Assembly: GCA_945861785.1 (NCBI GenBank)
Contig: CAMAWD010000033.1
Span: 1-56,667, forward strand
Length of the DNA stretch: 56,667 nucleotides
From: Rhodoferax sp. OV413
Lineage (GTDB): Bacteria; Pseudomonadota; Gammaproteobacteria; Burkholderiales; Burkholderiaceae_C
Direction of reading: 5' to 3'
In this document: one piece after another, positions 20,221 through 29,223 of the stretch
Layout: every line of letters begins with the position of its first letter
Position numbering within the stretch: position 1 is the first letter of the stretch
Notes under the pieces: model-generated
Told to the model about the DNA's origin: nothing
The model's input: the letters and a program-made list of their open reading frames with translations, nothing else
The model's database searches: none
Position numbers and translations under genes: made by a program

Positions 20221-20925
20221 TCAAGAAAAAAATCCGAGTACGTCGCCCAGGTTGTCGCCGGTGCGGGTGGGCGTGGTGCCCAGTTCTTCAAAGGGCAGCT
20301 GGTAGCGGTTGACCCACAGGGTCTGGTAGCCGTACCAGGTGGCGGCCAGCGCGTCCCAGGCATTGCAACTCACGAAAGCGATCTGGCGCGCGGCCAGGCC
20401 GGTGGCCTGTTCACCCAGCGCGTAGGCTTCGGGCGCAGTCTTGTACTTGCGGATGGTGTCGACACTCAGCACATGGTCGAGCAGGCCGTCGAGTCCGGCC
20501 GACTTGATGGCCAGATGCAGCATCGCCGGGTCGCCGTTGCTCAGGACGCCGGTCGGGATGCCGCGGCGCTTGAGTTCACGCAGCACCGCGTGGTTTTCGG
20601 GGAATGCGCTCAGGCTGCGGTACTGGTTCATGAGGCGTTCGATTTGGGTGTCGAACGGGGCGGTGGCGCCCAGTGGCCCCATGGGCCCCACAAGGCGCTT
20701 GACGGCAAACACCAGCGCGGCCCGGGTCAACTCCCAGAATGGCCGATAGTGCGCGCCATGGTTGCTGGTGGTGACCAAGCGGGTGTATTCGATCTGTTTG
20801 TCGCGCCATAACACGCTCAGTGCCTGGCCCTGGCCGGGGAACAGTTGTTCTGCCAACAGAGCGACGCTGTACACGTCGAACAAGGTGCCATAGGCATCGA
20901 ACAGTACGGCACGTGGTTTTTCCAT
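20221..20925 (-). CDS. haloacid dehalogenase, type II (HAD superfamily)
   Basis: This 234-residue HAD-fold hydrolase has nucleophile D10 in [11 protein letters not shown], an [10 protein letters not shown] segment holding the motif II Ser/Asn, a Lys in [13 protein letters not shown] (motif III), and [15 protein letters not shown] with the motif IV acid. Type II 2-haloacid dehalogenases convert (S)-2-haloacids to (R)-2-hydroxyacids, for example chloroacetate to glycolate. Placement directly before malate synthase G fits, since glycolate would feed glyoxylate. The natural substrate may instead be a phosphate ester. The gene is the first of the operon; the upstream 260 bases hold its promoter and an imperfect dyad. 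Confidence 0.87.
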   Translation of the reverse strand: MEKPRAVLFDAYGTLFDVYSVALLAEQLFPGQGQALSVLWRDKQIEYTRLVTTSNHGAHYRPFWELTRAALVFAVKRLVGPMGPLGATAPFDTQIERLMNQYRSLSAFPENHAVLRELKRRGIPTGVLSNGDPAMLHLAIKSAGLDGLLDHVLSVDTIRKYKTAPEAYALGEQATGLAARQIAFVSCNAWDALAATWYGYQTLWVNRYQLPFEELGTTPTRTGDNLGDVLGFFS

Positions 20926-20956
20926 GCAGGAACTGTATTCGATACTTTGTTGCGAA

Positions 20957-20976
20957 TTAGTCGGAATTTGGTCTAA
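20957..20976. promoter_or_regulatory. imperfect dyad upstream of the HAD-glcB operon
   Basis: TTAG and CTAA bracket a 12-base AT-rich centre in an otherwise GC-rich chromosome, about 32-51 bases before the HAD start codon. Such a site could bind a GntR or LysR regulator of glyoxylate metabolism. Evidence is only the partial symmetry and the position. Confidence 0.2.
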
Positions 20977-21212
20977 GTATTGGTGACAAAAACGATGCTA
21001 ATTGGATGCCTTGGCTTCTGGCCCCCTGTCAGTACGGGCAGATCGGTGCCGTAGACGACCTGGCGCACTGGCATCGCACAGGTCTTCTTACAATTAGTGC
21101 ACGTTTCCATGGGTCAATACCACCTTGCCCACCGGCCGGATCGGTTACAACCAGAACTTCTCGAGACATTGGGTACTGACGCATATTTTGTTTGAAGTGG
21201 CTAGGCAATAGA

Positions 21213-23540
21213 GTGAACCCCGGCAGTCCATCCACGCTGACAGATCCTGCAACGCGCGACCTGGTGTTGCGCCATGTCCAGACGCTGATCGCCCGGACGC
21301 AGGCTTTTTTTGCCGAACGCCAGGACGCGCACCTCAAGGCCCTGCGTGCCTACCTGTTCGATCTGGTCGATGCCCGGCCGCACACTACGCAGGCCCAGAA
21401 TCTGCGCACCGCTGCCGTGATGCTGGACAAGCAGGCAGAAACCTTCAATCGGGTCTTCCAGAGCGCACTGCGTGAAGCCATCGAGGACGACCTCGAGGCG
21501 GTGATGCCCGGCGCCCTGCGTGTGCTGCGCCCGGTGGACACCGCCGGCGCCTCGACCGGCCCCCTGAGCATGGCACTGCTGGATGTCGACCAGATCGAGC
21601 GCCACCTGTTGGTCGACCGGGTCGCGCAGCTTTTCAATGCCAGTTACGACGCCGCGCTCAAGCCGCTCACGCAGTCGATGGGCGCGTTGCTGCGCCAGGA
21701 TGGTTTTTCGCTGTCGGACAACCCGTTTCGGCCCGCGACCCTGATTCGCGCTTTCTCGTTGACCTGGCACGCCTGTGAATTCGACCCGATGGCAGCCGAG
21801 GACTTCCTGTCCGTGCTGAACCCGCGCCACGGCATCGACTGGGCGCCGCTGTACGCGGCCCTGACGGAAACCCTGGTGCGGTCTGGTTTCACCGCCAGGC
21901 CAGTGCACCGCATCAAGCGCGCCGGCGCCGGCGAATCCGCGCACGCGTCGGCTCCCGAAGGGCGCGACGCAGGGGCCAGCACGAAATCGGGGTTTGAACC
22001 GTCCAAGCAGGGTAGCCCCGGCTCCGGGTTTACATCTTCCCAGGCCGTGACACTGGCGCCACCCGCCGAGCCGGTCGCGCCCAGGACGATCGCCGAGCGG
22101 GCCCGCGATTTCCTGCAAAAACTTGGGTTTGGGCGCGCTGCGGGGCAGCCAGGTGCAGCGCGGGGCGATGGCGGTGAAGGCGGTGGCGGTCCCCATGCGC
22201 CGGCAGATCCGGGTCTGATGGGATTCCTCGGCGGATTGCAGGCCGACACCGGCTTGGCGGCGCAGCAGTCGTGGGTCGAAGGCGATGACTTGCGCGGCCA
22301 CAACCTGCTGCGCCAGATGCGTGACCATGAAGAGGTCAAGCGCGCGCCCGAACTCGACCGCGGCACGATCGATGCCCTGGCTGAGGTGTTCGACTTCGTG
22401 TTCGCCGATCCAGCCATTCCCATCCAGCTCAAGTACGTCATAGGGCGCCTCCAGATCCCGGTGCTCAAGGCGGCGATGATCGACCGCGATTTCTTCCTGT
22501 CCGGTGAGCATCCGGCGCGCAAACTGGTCGACGCGCTGGCTGCCGCCGGCATCGGCTGGAACCCCGAAAAGGGCGACTCCGACCCCTTGTATGTGCGCAT
22601 CCAGTCCACGGTGCTGCAGGTCCTGAACGGTTTCGACAACGACCTGGCGCTGTTTCGCACCGTGCTGGACGAGTTCGAGACTTTCGTGCACGAACTGGAA
22701 CAGCGTGCACAGGTGCAGATCGAGCCCGTTGCGCACCAGCAGGGCTCCTCTGAAGTGCATGAAGCCGCCCTGGTGCATGCCGACGAGGTGGTGCACCAGT
22801 GCATCAGCGCCGCGAACGACGATGCGCCGCTGCGGCCATTTCTGCTGCCGTTCCTGACCACGCAATGGCGCGAGGTAATGGCCCACGCCTGGATGAACCG
22901 GCAGTCCGTGCCCGGTGGCTGGGAGCGGGCGCTGGCAACCATGGACCAGGTGATATGGTCGACACACGCCAAGCCCGACGCGGGCGAGCGCGCGCGGCTG
23001 GTGGCCCTGTTGCCCGACCTGGTGCGCCGCATCAACGTCGGGCTCGACAGCATCGGCTGGGAAGGCGTCGACCGTTCGGAATTCACGCGCCAGCTGATCG
23101 ATGCGCACATGAAGGCGATCCGATCACCCCGGTCGCAACTGATGGACCTCGATTCGGGGTCCGCGCCGCTCGAGACACCGGCCAGCCGCATGGCGCTGAA
23201 AGCGCTGGAGGCGCGGCGTGCGCGTCGGACCGAAACCCTGGAAATGGACGCGTTCGATCTGCAGGCGCAGGGATTCGTGCGCGGCCTGTGGTTCGATTTC
23301 GATGACGATCAGCTTGCTACACACCGCTACCGCCTGGGTTGGGTCAGCCCGCAACGCACACGCCTGCTGTTCACCAACCGTGAAGGGTTCGAGGCCTTTG
23401 TGCGCTCGGAGCGTGAAGTGGCGCGCCTGCTGCGCGAAGGCCGCCTGCGCGTGCTGGACCAGCAGCCGATCGTGCAGCGCGCGATCCACCAGATCATGGA
23501 GGCCGGCGCAGTTGAACCCATGGACCTGGAACTGGCCTGA
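21213..23540 (+). CDS. DUF1631 family protein
   Basis: This is a 775-residue protein if started at GTG 21213; a TTG at 21192 is an alternative, and no ATG is available near the 5' end. Family recognition comes from the N-terminal segment, a central disordered linker (about 230-320, rich in Gly/Pro/Ser), the conserved IPLKYVIGRLQIPVLKAAMID-like helix (here beginning IQLKYVIGRLQIPV), and a C-terminal domain ending in VRGLWFDFDD and LRVLDQQPIVQRAIHQIME. DUF1631 proteins are common in beta/gamma-proteobacteria; some carry a PilZ-like C-terminal fold, but no biochemical role is established. It is likely cytoplasmic with no signal peptide. A possible -10 TACAAT lies at 21089-21094. Confidence 0.8.
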   Translation: MNPGSPSTLTDPATRDLVLRHVQTLIARTQAFFAERQDAHLKALRAYLFDLVDARPHTTQAQNLRTAAVMLDKQAETFNRVFQSALREAIEDDLEAVMPGALRVLRPVDTAGASTGPLSMALLDVDQIERHLLVDRVAQLFNASYDAALKPLTQSMGALLRQDGFSLSDNPFRPATLIRAFSLTWHACEFDPMAAEDFLSVLNPRHGIDWAPLYAALTETLVRSGFTARPVHRIKRAGAGESAHASAPEGRDAGASTKSGFEPSKQGSPGSGFTSSQAVTLAPPAEPVAPRTIAERARDFLQKLGFGRAAGQPGAARGDGGEGGGGPHAPADPGLMGFLGGLQADTGLAAQQSWVEGDDLRGHNLLRQMRDHEEVKRAPELDRGTIDALAEVFDFVFADPAIPIQLKYVIGRLQIPVLKAAMIDRDFFLSGEHPARKLVDALAAAGIGWNPEKGDSDPLYVRIQSTVLQVLNGFDNDLALFRTVLDEFETFVHELEQRAQVQIEPVAHQQGSSEVHEAALVHADEVVHQCISAANDDAPLRPFLLPFLTTQWREVMAHAWMNRQSVPGGWERALATMDQVIWSTHAKPDAGERARLVALLPDLVRRINVGLDSIGWEGVDRSEFTRQLIDAHMKAIRSPRSQLMDLDSGSAPLETPASRMALKALEARRARRTETLEMDAFDLQAQGFVRGLWFDFDDDQLATHRYRLGWVSPQRTRLLFTNREGFEAFVRSEREVARLLREGRLRVLDQQPIVQRAIHQIMEAGAVEPMDLELA

Positions 23541-23680
23541 ATTCAGCCGTGGTGAGCGACACCGCATGGGCCTTGTTTTGTGATGCCTTCGCTGGGTTAC
23601 TCTGCAGATCAGGTCGAAACACTGATGCAATCCAACCCGTAGTGCGTTGATCTTTGACCAATCAGCAGGTAATCTGCTGC

Positions 23681-24067
23681 ATGGACAAATTCAAGCAACT
23701 CGAATCCTTTGTGTCGGTCTCCACCCGAGGCAGCCTGACTGCGGCTGCCGTCTCGGAAGGTGTGGCTCCGGCGATCATGGGCCGGCGGCTCGATGCGCTG
23801 GAGGCGCGTCTCGGCGTCAAGCTCCTGATTCGCACCACACGGCGCATCACGCTGACACATGAAGGCAGCGCTTTTTTGGAGGATTGCCAGCGTGTGTTGG
23901 CCGATGTGGCCAGTGGGCGGCTGGTGGCGGTGCTGGAAGCGTTCGCGGCGCCGCCCAATGGCATCTACGCCGTGGTGCCACAACGCAAGCATCTCCCGCT
24001 CAGGGTGCGGTTGTGGATCGATTTCCTTAAGCACCACTACGGCCGACCCGGGTACTGGCAGGCCTGA
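23681..24067 (+). pseudogene. LysR family regulator with internal in-frame deletion
   Basis: The first ~77 residues (MDKFKQLESFVSVSTRGSLT through FLEDCQRVLADVA) are an intact LysR winged-helix DNA-binding domain. The next residues, SGRLVAVLEAF...PQRKHLPLRVRLWIDFLKHHY, are the extreme C-terminus of the same family (normally near residue 250 onward). About 170 residues of effector-binding domain are absent, with the junction near base 23911 and the frame kept. The product, 128 residues, could still bind DNA but not sense a ligand or oligomerise normally. A pseudogene is the most likely reading; a dominant-negative mini-regulator is possible. No target gene is adjacent in the usual divergent position. 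Confidence 0.8.
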
Positions 24068-24101
24068 GCAGGTCTGCCAGCCCGGGCGGGTTCCGGCGGA
24101 C

Positions 24102-24278
24102 TCAGGCTGGTTTATTCTTCAGGCACTCGCTCATGAATTTCTTGCGCTCATCGCCCTTCTTGTCACCGGCGTCCTTGTTGCACGTCGCCATCTTGCCCTG
24201 CTGTGCGGCGGCAGGTTTGTCTTGTGCGTGGGCAGTGCCGAAGGAAAGAGCCAGGCCGATGGCGGCAAGGGAGAGCAT
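24102..24278 (-). CDS. small PsiF-family secreted protein
   Basis: This 58-residue gene is easy to miss because of its size. It starts at ATG 24278 with GGAG 13 bases upstream and ends at TGA 24102. Residues 1-18 are a clear signal peptide (MLSLAAIGLALSFGTAHA). The mature part has one PsiF repeat: a first Cys in KMATCNKDAGDKKGDERK and a second in FMSECLKNKPA. This fits the PsiF domain (phosphate-starvation-inducible PsiF of E. coli, which has two repeats); single-repeat forms are common in Burkholderiales. It should be periplasmic, possibly with a disulfide between its two cysteines. Function is unknown. It is convergent with the LysR remnant and divergent from argS. Confidence 0.82.
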   Translation of the reverse strand: MLSLAAIGLALSFGTAHAQDKPAAAQQGKMATCNKDAGDKKGDERKKFMSECLKNKPA

Positions 24279-24320
24279 TTTTTTATGGTGACTCCAGGTG
24301 AATGATGGTGGAATTTGCGA

Positions 24321-24349
24321 ATCCGGTGGCGGATCCGGTGGCGGATCCG
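24321..24349. repeat. 12-bp tandem repeat (2.4 copies)
   Basis: Two perfect copies of ATCCGGTGGCGG (24321-24332 and 24333-24344) and a partial third (24345-24349) lie between the divergent psiF-type gene and argS. The unit contains BamHI-type GGATCC palindromes. No function is apparent. Confidence 0.75.
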
Positions 24350-24483
24350 CTTATTCAACGCGTCCACCGGGCTCGCGGCTGGCAACAACCCCAGCCGGGG
24401 CGCGTCATTTGTCAGCCGCTATTCGAGTCTGGTTCGTAACACTTGTCGGCCGGGCGACACCAGGTCATGCCGCCCGGGCCTCC

Positions 24484-24489
24484 TAGAAT
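24484..24489 (+). promoter_or_regulatory. candidate -10 element for argS
   Basis: TAGAAT ends nine bases before the argS ATG. If used, transcription would start at or within a few bases of the start codon, giving a leaderless or near-leaderless mRNA. There is no convincing -35 at 17 bases and no Shine-Dalgarno before the ATG, which fits but does not prove this. Confidence 0.35.
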
Positions 24490-24497
24490 CGGGTCTT

Positions 24498-26171
24498 ATG
24501 CTCAAGATCAAACAGGAATTGCAGGCCGGCCTGCATGCCGCGCTGCGCGAACTGGCTCCCGGCACCGAAATGCGCGCTGCGTTCGAGTCGCCCAAAGTTG
24601 CAGCCCATGGGGATTTCGCCTCCACTGCGGCCATGCAGTTGTCCAAGCCGCTGAAACTGAATCCGCGCCAGGTCGCGGAGCGCCTGCGCAGCTTGCTGTT
24701 GGCGCAACCTGCCTACCACCAGTGGGTGTCGGACATCGACATCGCTGGCCCAGGGTTCCTCAACATCCGCCTGACCCCCGCAGCCAAGCAGCAGGTGGTG
24801 CGGGAAGTGCTTGCGGCAGGCGACGCGTTCGGCCACCAGCCAGCGCGGGGCGAGCGCATGCTGGTGGAATTCGTGTCGGCCAACCCGACCGGTCCGTTGC
24901 ATGTGGGCCATGGGCGCCAGGCTGCGCTGGGCGATGCAATCTGCAACCTCAACGCCACCCAGGGCTGGGACGTCTACCGGGAGTTCTATTACAACGACGC
25001 CGGCGTGCAGATCGCCACGCTGGCGCGCAGCACCCAGCTGCGGGCGCAGGGGTTCAAGCCGGGCGACACCCAGTGGCCCGAGGCCGCCTACAACGGTGAC
25101 TACATTGCCGACATCGCAGCCGACTTCCTGGCCCGCAAGACCGTCAGCGCCGACGACCGCAGCACCACGGCCAGCGGCGATGTGAACGACCTGGACAGCA
25201 TCCGCGAGTTCGCCGTGGCTTACCTGCGCCATGAGCAGGATCTGGACCTGCAGGCCTTTGCGGTCCGGTTCGACAACTACTACCTGGAGTCCAGCCTGTA
25301 CACCAGTGGCCGGGTCGATGCGACCGTCGAATTGCTGCAGGCCGCCGGCAAGACCTTCGAGCAGGATGGCGCGTTGTGGTTGCGGTCGACCGACTACGCT
25401 GACGACAAGGACCGGGTGATGCGCAAGAGCGACGGCAGCTACACCTATTTCGTGCCCGACGTGGCCTACCACATCACCAAGTGGGAGCGCGGGTTTACGC
25501 GTGTGGTGAACATCCAGGGCACCGACCACCATGGCACCATCGCCCGGGTCCGGGCCGGCTTGCAGGCTGCCAACGTCGGCATCCCGCAGGGTTACCCCGA
25601 CTACGTGCTGCACACCATGGTGCGGGTGGTGCGCGGCGGCGTCGAAGTGAAGATATCCAAGCGCTCTGGCGCGTACGTCACGCTGCGTGACCTGATCGAG
25701 TGGACCAGCAAGGACGCGGTGCGGTTCTTCCTGCTCAGCCGCAAGCCCGACACCGAGTATGTGTTCGATGTGGACCTGGCCCTGGCAAAGAACAACGACA
25801 ACCCCGTGTATTACGTGCAATATGCCCATGCCCGCATCTGCTCGGTGCTGGCGGGCTGGGGTGGTGATGTGGCCGCATTGCCGCAGGTGGCGCTCGACGC
25901 ACTGCAAAGTCCGTCCGCGATGGCCCTGATGCTGGCACTGGCCAAGTTTCCTGACATGCTCACAGCCGCGGCCCAGGATTTCGCGCCGCACGACGTGACC
26001 TTCTACCTGCGCGACCTCGCCGCCACCTACCACAGCTATTACGACGCCGAGCGAATCCTGGTCGACGACGAGCCGGTGCGGCTGGCGCGCCTTGCCCTTG
26101 TCGCGGCGACCGCCCAGGTATTGCGCAGCGGCCTGGCGGTGCTGGGGGTGGACGCACCCCGCAAGATGTGA
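24498..26171 (+). CDS. argS: arginyl-tRNA synthetase
   Basis: This class I aminoacyl-tRNA synthetase charges tRNA-Arg. The 557-residue length is normal. It has the N-terminal Add-1 domain (about 1-85), then the ATP-binding HIGH signature in the form HVGHGR within [16 protein letters not shown], and a KMSK-like KISKRSG. The C-terminal anticodon-binding DALR domain ends near [13 protein letters not shown] 24498 is chosen because the conserved start [10 protein letters not shown] follows it; the open frame upstream has no conserved features. The SPOR-domain gene begins 25 bases after the stop, so the two are probably co-transcribed. Confidence 0.96.
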   Translation: MLKIKQELQAGLHAALRELAPGTEMRAAFESPKVAAHGDFASTAAMQLSKPLKLNPRQVAERLRSLLLAQPAYHQWVSDIDIAGPGFLNIRLTPAAKQQVVREVLAAGDAFGHQPARGERMLVEFVSANPTGPLHVGHGRQAALGDAICNLNATQGWDVYREFYYNDAGVQIATLARSTQLRAQGFKPGDTQWPEAAYNGDYIADIAADFLARKTVSADDRSTTASGDVNDLDSIREFAVAYLRHEQDLDLQAFAVRFDNYYLESSLYTSGRVDATVELLQAAGKTFEQDGALWLRSTDYADDKDRVMRKSDGSYTYFVPDVAYHITKWERGFTRVVNIQGTDHHGTIARVRAGLQAANVGIPQGYPDYVLHTMVRVVRGGVEVKISKRSGAYVTLRDLIEWTSKDAVRFFLLSRKPDTEYVFDVDLALAKNNDNPVYYVQYAHARICSVLAGWGGDVAALPQVALDALQSPSAMALMLALAKFPDMLTAAAQDFAPHDVTFYLRDLAATYHSYYDAERILVDDEPVRLARLALVAATAQVLRSGLAVLGVDAPRKM

Positions 26172-26195
26172 GGCAGCTGCGATGACAATCAGGCC

Positions 26196-26888
26196 ATGGA
26201 TGGACTTATCGGACAGGGGCGCGGAATGATGCAACAGCGGGGCGGGACCTTTCTGGGGATGATCTTCGGCCTGGTGATAGGCCTGGGCATCGCCCTTGCC
26301 GTGGCGGTGTACGTGACCAAGGTGCCGATTCCGTTTGTCAACAAGGGCCAGAGCCGTTCTGCCGAGCAGGACGCGGCCGAGGCCAAGAAAAACAAGGACT
26401 GGGACCCCAACGCGCCCTTGTACGGCAAGAACCCGGCCAAGCCTGCGGTGCCGGCGTCTGCTCCACCCGCCGTGGCCGAAGAAGCGGCTTCGGCACCTGC
26501 CAGGGTGGTCACAACGCCTGCGGAGGCCGACCCCAAGGTCGACCCCAAGGCCGACCCCAAGGTCGACCCCAAGGCCGACCCCAAACCCGCGGCGTCGGCC
26601 GATCCCTTGGGCGACCTGGCCCGGGCCCGGTCATCCGCAGCGACGGCTGACCCGTTTACCTATTTTGTGCAGGTGGGGGCGTACCGGACCACCGAAGACG
26701 CCGAAGCCCACCGCGCCAAGTTGTCGCTGGCCGGTGTCGAGGCGAAGGTGTCCGAGCGCGAGCAGTCCGGGCGGACGGTCTTTCGCGTCCGCGTGGGCCC
26801 GATGGAAAAACGCGATGACGCCGACCGGACCAAGGAAAAGCTGGAGGCGCTGGGCATGGAGGCGGTGCTGGTGCGCGTCCAGCGCTGA
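26196..26888 (+). CDS. SPOR domain-containing membrane protein
   Basis: This 230-residue protein (or 220 if started at ATG 26226) has one N-terminal transmembrane helix (FLGMIFGLVIGLGIALAVAV), a Pro/Ala-rich periplasmic linker, and a C-terminal SPOR domain (about 155-230; FVQVGAYRTTEDAEAHRAKL and FRVRVGPMEKRDDAD). SPOR domains bind denuded glycan strands at the septum, so a cell-division or peptidoglycan role is likely, as for FtsN-type proteins. The linker includes a DPK[V/A] repeat encoded by a 12-bp tandem repeat. Its position between argS and dsbA is the usual one in this bacterial family. Confidence 0.88.
   Translation: MDGLIGQGRGMMQQRGGTFLGMIFGLVIGLGIALAVAVYVTKVPIPFVNKGQSRSAEQDAAEAKKNKDWDPNAPLYGKNPAKPAVPASAPPAVAEEAASAPARVVTTPAEADPKVDPKADPKVDPKADPKPAASADPLGDLARARSSAATADPFTYFVQVGAYRTTEDAEAHRAKLSLAGVEAKVSEREQSGRTVFRVRVGPMEKRDDADRTKEKLEALGMEAVLVRVQR
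26529..26584 (+). repeat. 12-bp coding tandem repeat in the SPOR protein linker
   Basis: Four units of GACCCCAAGG[T/C]C in tandem plus a partial fifth encode DPKV-DPKA-DPKV-DPKA-DP. T/C alternation gives a 24-bp higher-order period. Copy-number change would lengthen or shorten the linker without a frameshift. Confidence 0.85.
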
Positions 26889-26958
26889 GCGGCTGAACTA
26901 TTGCCGCCAGGATTTGTCGGACTTCGGGTTGACTTTCAATTTTCAGGAGTAAGCAAGC

Positions 26959-27609
26959 ATGAAACGTCGTGACTTTTCCGCCGCTGCCGCTGCGGCCATC
27001 GGGCTCAGCCAGGGATTTTTCGGGAGCGCGCAGGCGCAGGCGGTGAAACCGGAGGCGGGTGCCGACTACCTGGTGCTCGACAAAAAAGCGGCAGTCGAGG
27101 CGCCGGCCGGCAAGGTCGAGGTGGTGGAGTTCTTCTGGTACAACTGCTCGCACTGCAACGCCTTCGAACCCGCGCTGGATGCATGGATCAAGCGTGCCCC
27201 CAAGGATGTGATGGTGCGCCGGGTGCCGGTCGGGTTCCGGGATGACTTCGTGCCCCAGCAGCGCCTCTACTACACGCTCGAGGCCATGGACCTGATCGAC
27301 AAGCTTCATGGCAAGGTGTTTGCCGCCATCCACGCCGAAAAACTGCAACTGGCCAAGGGCGACGCCATTGCCGACTGGGTGGCCAAGCAGGGTGTGGACA
27401 AGGCCAAGTTCGTGGAGCAGTACAACTCGTTCACCGTTGCCACCAAGGCCGGCAAGGCCACACAGCTTCAAAACGCCTACAAGGTCGAGGGTGTTCCCGC
27501 GATGGGCGTGGCCGGCCGGTTCTACACCGACGGTACCCTTGGCAAGAACATGCCGCGGGTGCTGCAAGTGGTGGACCACCTGGTTGCCGAGGTGCGCGCC
27601 GGTCGCTGA
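26959..27609 (+). CDS. dsbA: thiol:disulfide interchange protein DsbA
   Basis: DsbA introduces disulfide bonds into periplasmic proteins. This 216-residue protein has the redox motif C63-S-H-C66 in FFWYNCSHCNAF and the cis-proline loop in VEGVPAMGV. CSHC replaces the E. coli CPHC, which may tune the redox potential. The signal peptide (about 1-27, ending AQAQA) begins MKRRDFSAAA, a twin-arginine-like start, so Tat export is possible. AGGAG lies eight to ten bases before the ATG. It could oxidise the PsiF-type protein nearby, but that is speculation. A short hairpin (27621-27635) follows the gene. Confidence 0.93.
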   Translation: MKRRDFSAAAAAAIGLSQGFFGSAQAQAVKPEAGADYLVLDKKAAVEAPAGKVEVVEFFWYNCSHCNAFEPALDAWIKRAPKDVMVRRVPVGFRDDFVPQQRLYYTLEAMDLIDKLHGKVFAAIHAEKLQLAKGDAIADWVAKQGVDKAKFVEQYNSFTVATKAGKATQLQNAYKVEGVPAMGVAGRFYTDGTLGKNMPRVLQVVDHLVAEVRAGR

Positions 27610-27751
27610 CGCGGGCATGGGCTGCTTCCCGCAGCTTGGCGGAGCCGGTTTGCAGACACGCCGCACGGATGTGCACCGCCACAGCGGGCCGGCGCCTGCA
27701 GGGCACGGGCTACAATCAAACGGCAGGGTTTTCTGCAAGATTCGTGCCTCT

Positions 27752-28399
27752 ATGAAATCCTTTCAAACCCCGACTGTTTTCGTGCTGGCATGTGTTCTGC
27801 TCGCCGGCGGCGCACACGCTGAGCGGGCCGATCGCAGCAAGCCGATGAACATCGAATCGGACACTTTGCGCTACGACGACACCAAGCAAACCAGCGTGTT
27901 CACGGGCAAGGTGGTGGTCACCAAAGGCAGCATCGTCATGCGTGGGGCGCAACTCGATGTGCGCCAGGACACGGCCGGCAACCAGTTCGGTGTACTGAAG
28001 GCCGAGCCAGGCAAATTGGCATTTTTCCGGCAAAAGCGCGACACACGCCCGGGTGCCGGAGATGAATACATGGAAGGCGAAGCCGAGGTCATTGAATACG
28101 ATGGCAAGGCCGATACCGTGCGTTTCCTGCAGCGCGCAGAGTTGCGCCGGTACCTCGGCACAACGCTGAATGACGAAATGACCGGCGTCGTGATCGTCTA
28201 CGACAACAGCACCAGCGTCTTGACGATCGACGGCGGCCCGGCCAAAACCAGACCCGACGGAACCGCGCCGCGCGTGCGTGCTGTCCTGACGCCTCGCGTG
28301 GACGAGCCGCGAGCAGCTGCCGCGGCCCCTGCTTCAGCGCCGGCGGCGGTTGCGGCGCCCGTGTTGCGCCGCTCTGCCACGGTGGGCGGGCAGAAGTGA
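27752..28399 (+). CDS. lptA: lipopolysaccharide transport periplasmic protein LptA
   Basis: LptA forms the periplasmic bridge that carries LPS from LptC to the outer-membrane LptDE complex. The 215-residue protein has a signal peptide (about 1-23, ending GAHA), then an OstA-N domain starting [20 protein letters not shown], with the typical [17 protein letters not shown] strand pattern. The C-terminal ~40 residues are an Ala/Pro-rich tail. ATG 27752 fits the signal peptide. A TACAAT -10-like element is at 27711-27716. The stop overlaps the lptB start (GTGA). lptC, which usually precedes lptA, is not in this window; dsbA is there instead. Confidence 0.93.
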   Translation: MKSFQTPTVFVLACVLLAGGAHAERADRSKPMNIESDTLRYDDTKQTSVFTGKVVVTKGSIVMRGAQLDVRQDTAGNQFGVLKAEPGKLAFFRQKRDTRPGAGDEYMEGEAEVIEYDGKADTVRFLQRAELRRYLGTTLNDEMTGVVIVYDNSTSVLTIDGGPAKTRPDGTAPRVRAVLTPRVDEPRAAAAAPASAPAAVAAPVLRRSATVGGQK

Positions 28400-29208
28400 G
28401 GGGCGACCGGGCCAATGCAACGCCTGTTTCAGAATCCCCGCACGGGGTGACGGGGGTGGACGGTCCGGGTAGCCGCCTGGAGGCGCTGCATCTGCAGAAG
28501 TCCTACGGCAGCCGAATGGTGGTCAAGGATGTCTCGCTGGCCGTCGGCAAAGGCGAGGTCGTGGGCCTGCTTGGCCCCAACGGCGCCGGCAAGACGACAT
28601 CCTTCTACATGATCGTGGGCCTGGTGCGTGCCAGCGCCGGCGACATCACCATCGATGGCCGCTCGGTGGAGGACATGCCGATCCACCGGCGCGCCCGGCT
28701 GGGCCTGAGCTACCTGCCCCAGGAGGCGTCGATTTTTCGCAAGCTCAACGTGCAGGACAACGTGCGCGCGGTGCTGGAGCTGCAGACCGATGCCACCGGG
28801 CGCCCGCTGACTGCCGCAGTGATCGAGGAGCGGCTGGACGGTCTGCTCAAAGACCTGCGCGTCGACCGCCTGCGCGATTCGCCGGCACTGGCGCTCTCCG
28901 GGGGCGAGCGCCGCCGGGTGGAGATTGCGCGTGCGTTGGCGACCCAGCCGCGCTTCATCCTGCTCGATGAGCCGTTTGCCGGAATCGACCCGATCGCGGT
29001 GATCGAGATCCAGCGCATCATCAATTTCCTGAAGTCGCGCGGGATCGGGGTGTTGATCACCGACCACAACGTGCGCGAAACGCTTGGCATCTGCGACCAC
29101 GCCTACATCATCAGCGATGGCAACGTCCTGGCCCAGGGCACCCCTGCCGAGATCGTCGCCAATGCCGACGTGCGCCGGGTGTACCTCGGCGAACACTTCA
29201 AGATGTAG
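28396..29208 (+). CDS. lptB: LPS export ABC transporter ATP-binding protein LptB
   Basis: LptB is the ATPase that drives LPS extraction by LptFGC at the inner membrane. It starts at GTG 28396 inside the lptA stop. Walker A is GPNGAGKT (60-67), then the [20 protein letters not shown]-loop region typical of LptB, signature [15 protein letters not shown], Walker [13 protein letters not shown] and switch His in [10 protein letters not shown]. At 270 residues it is about 30 longer than E. coli LptB (241). The extra length is an N-terminal stretch before [11 protein letters not shown] with no other start codon to remove it. rpoN follows after 15 bases. Confidence 0.95.
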   Translation: MRGDRANATPVSESPHGVTGVDGPGSRLEALHLQKSYGSRMVVKDVSLAVGKGEVVGLLGPNGAGKTTSFYMIVGLVRASAGDITIDGRSVEDMPIHRRARLGLSYLPQEASIFRKLNVQDNVRAVLELQTDATGRPLTAAVIEERLDGLLKDLRVDRLRDSPALALSGGERRRVEIARALATQPRFILLDEPFAGIDPIAVIEIQRIINFLKSRGIGVLITDHNVRETLGICDHAYIISDGNVLAQGTPAEIVANADVRRVYLGEHFKM

Positions 29209-29223
29209 CGGGAACATCCCTCC

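Noticed and set aside
17972-20305. Plus-strand open frame of 777 codons opposite glcB
   Set aside because: Antisense to unmistakable malate synthase G; low-complexity composition.
21109-21195. 28-codon ORF before the DUF1631 gene overlapping a TTG
   Set aside because: No conserved feature, no clear ribosome-binding site; likely chance.
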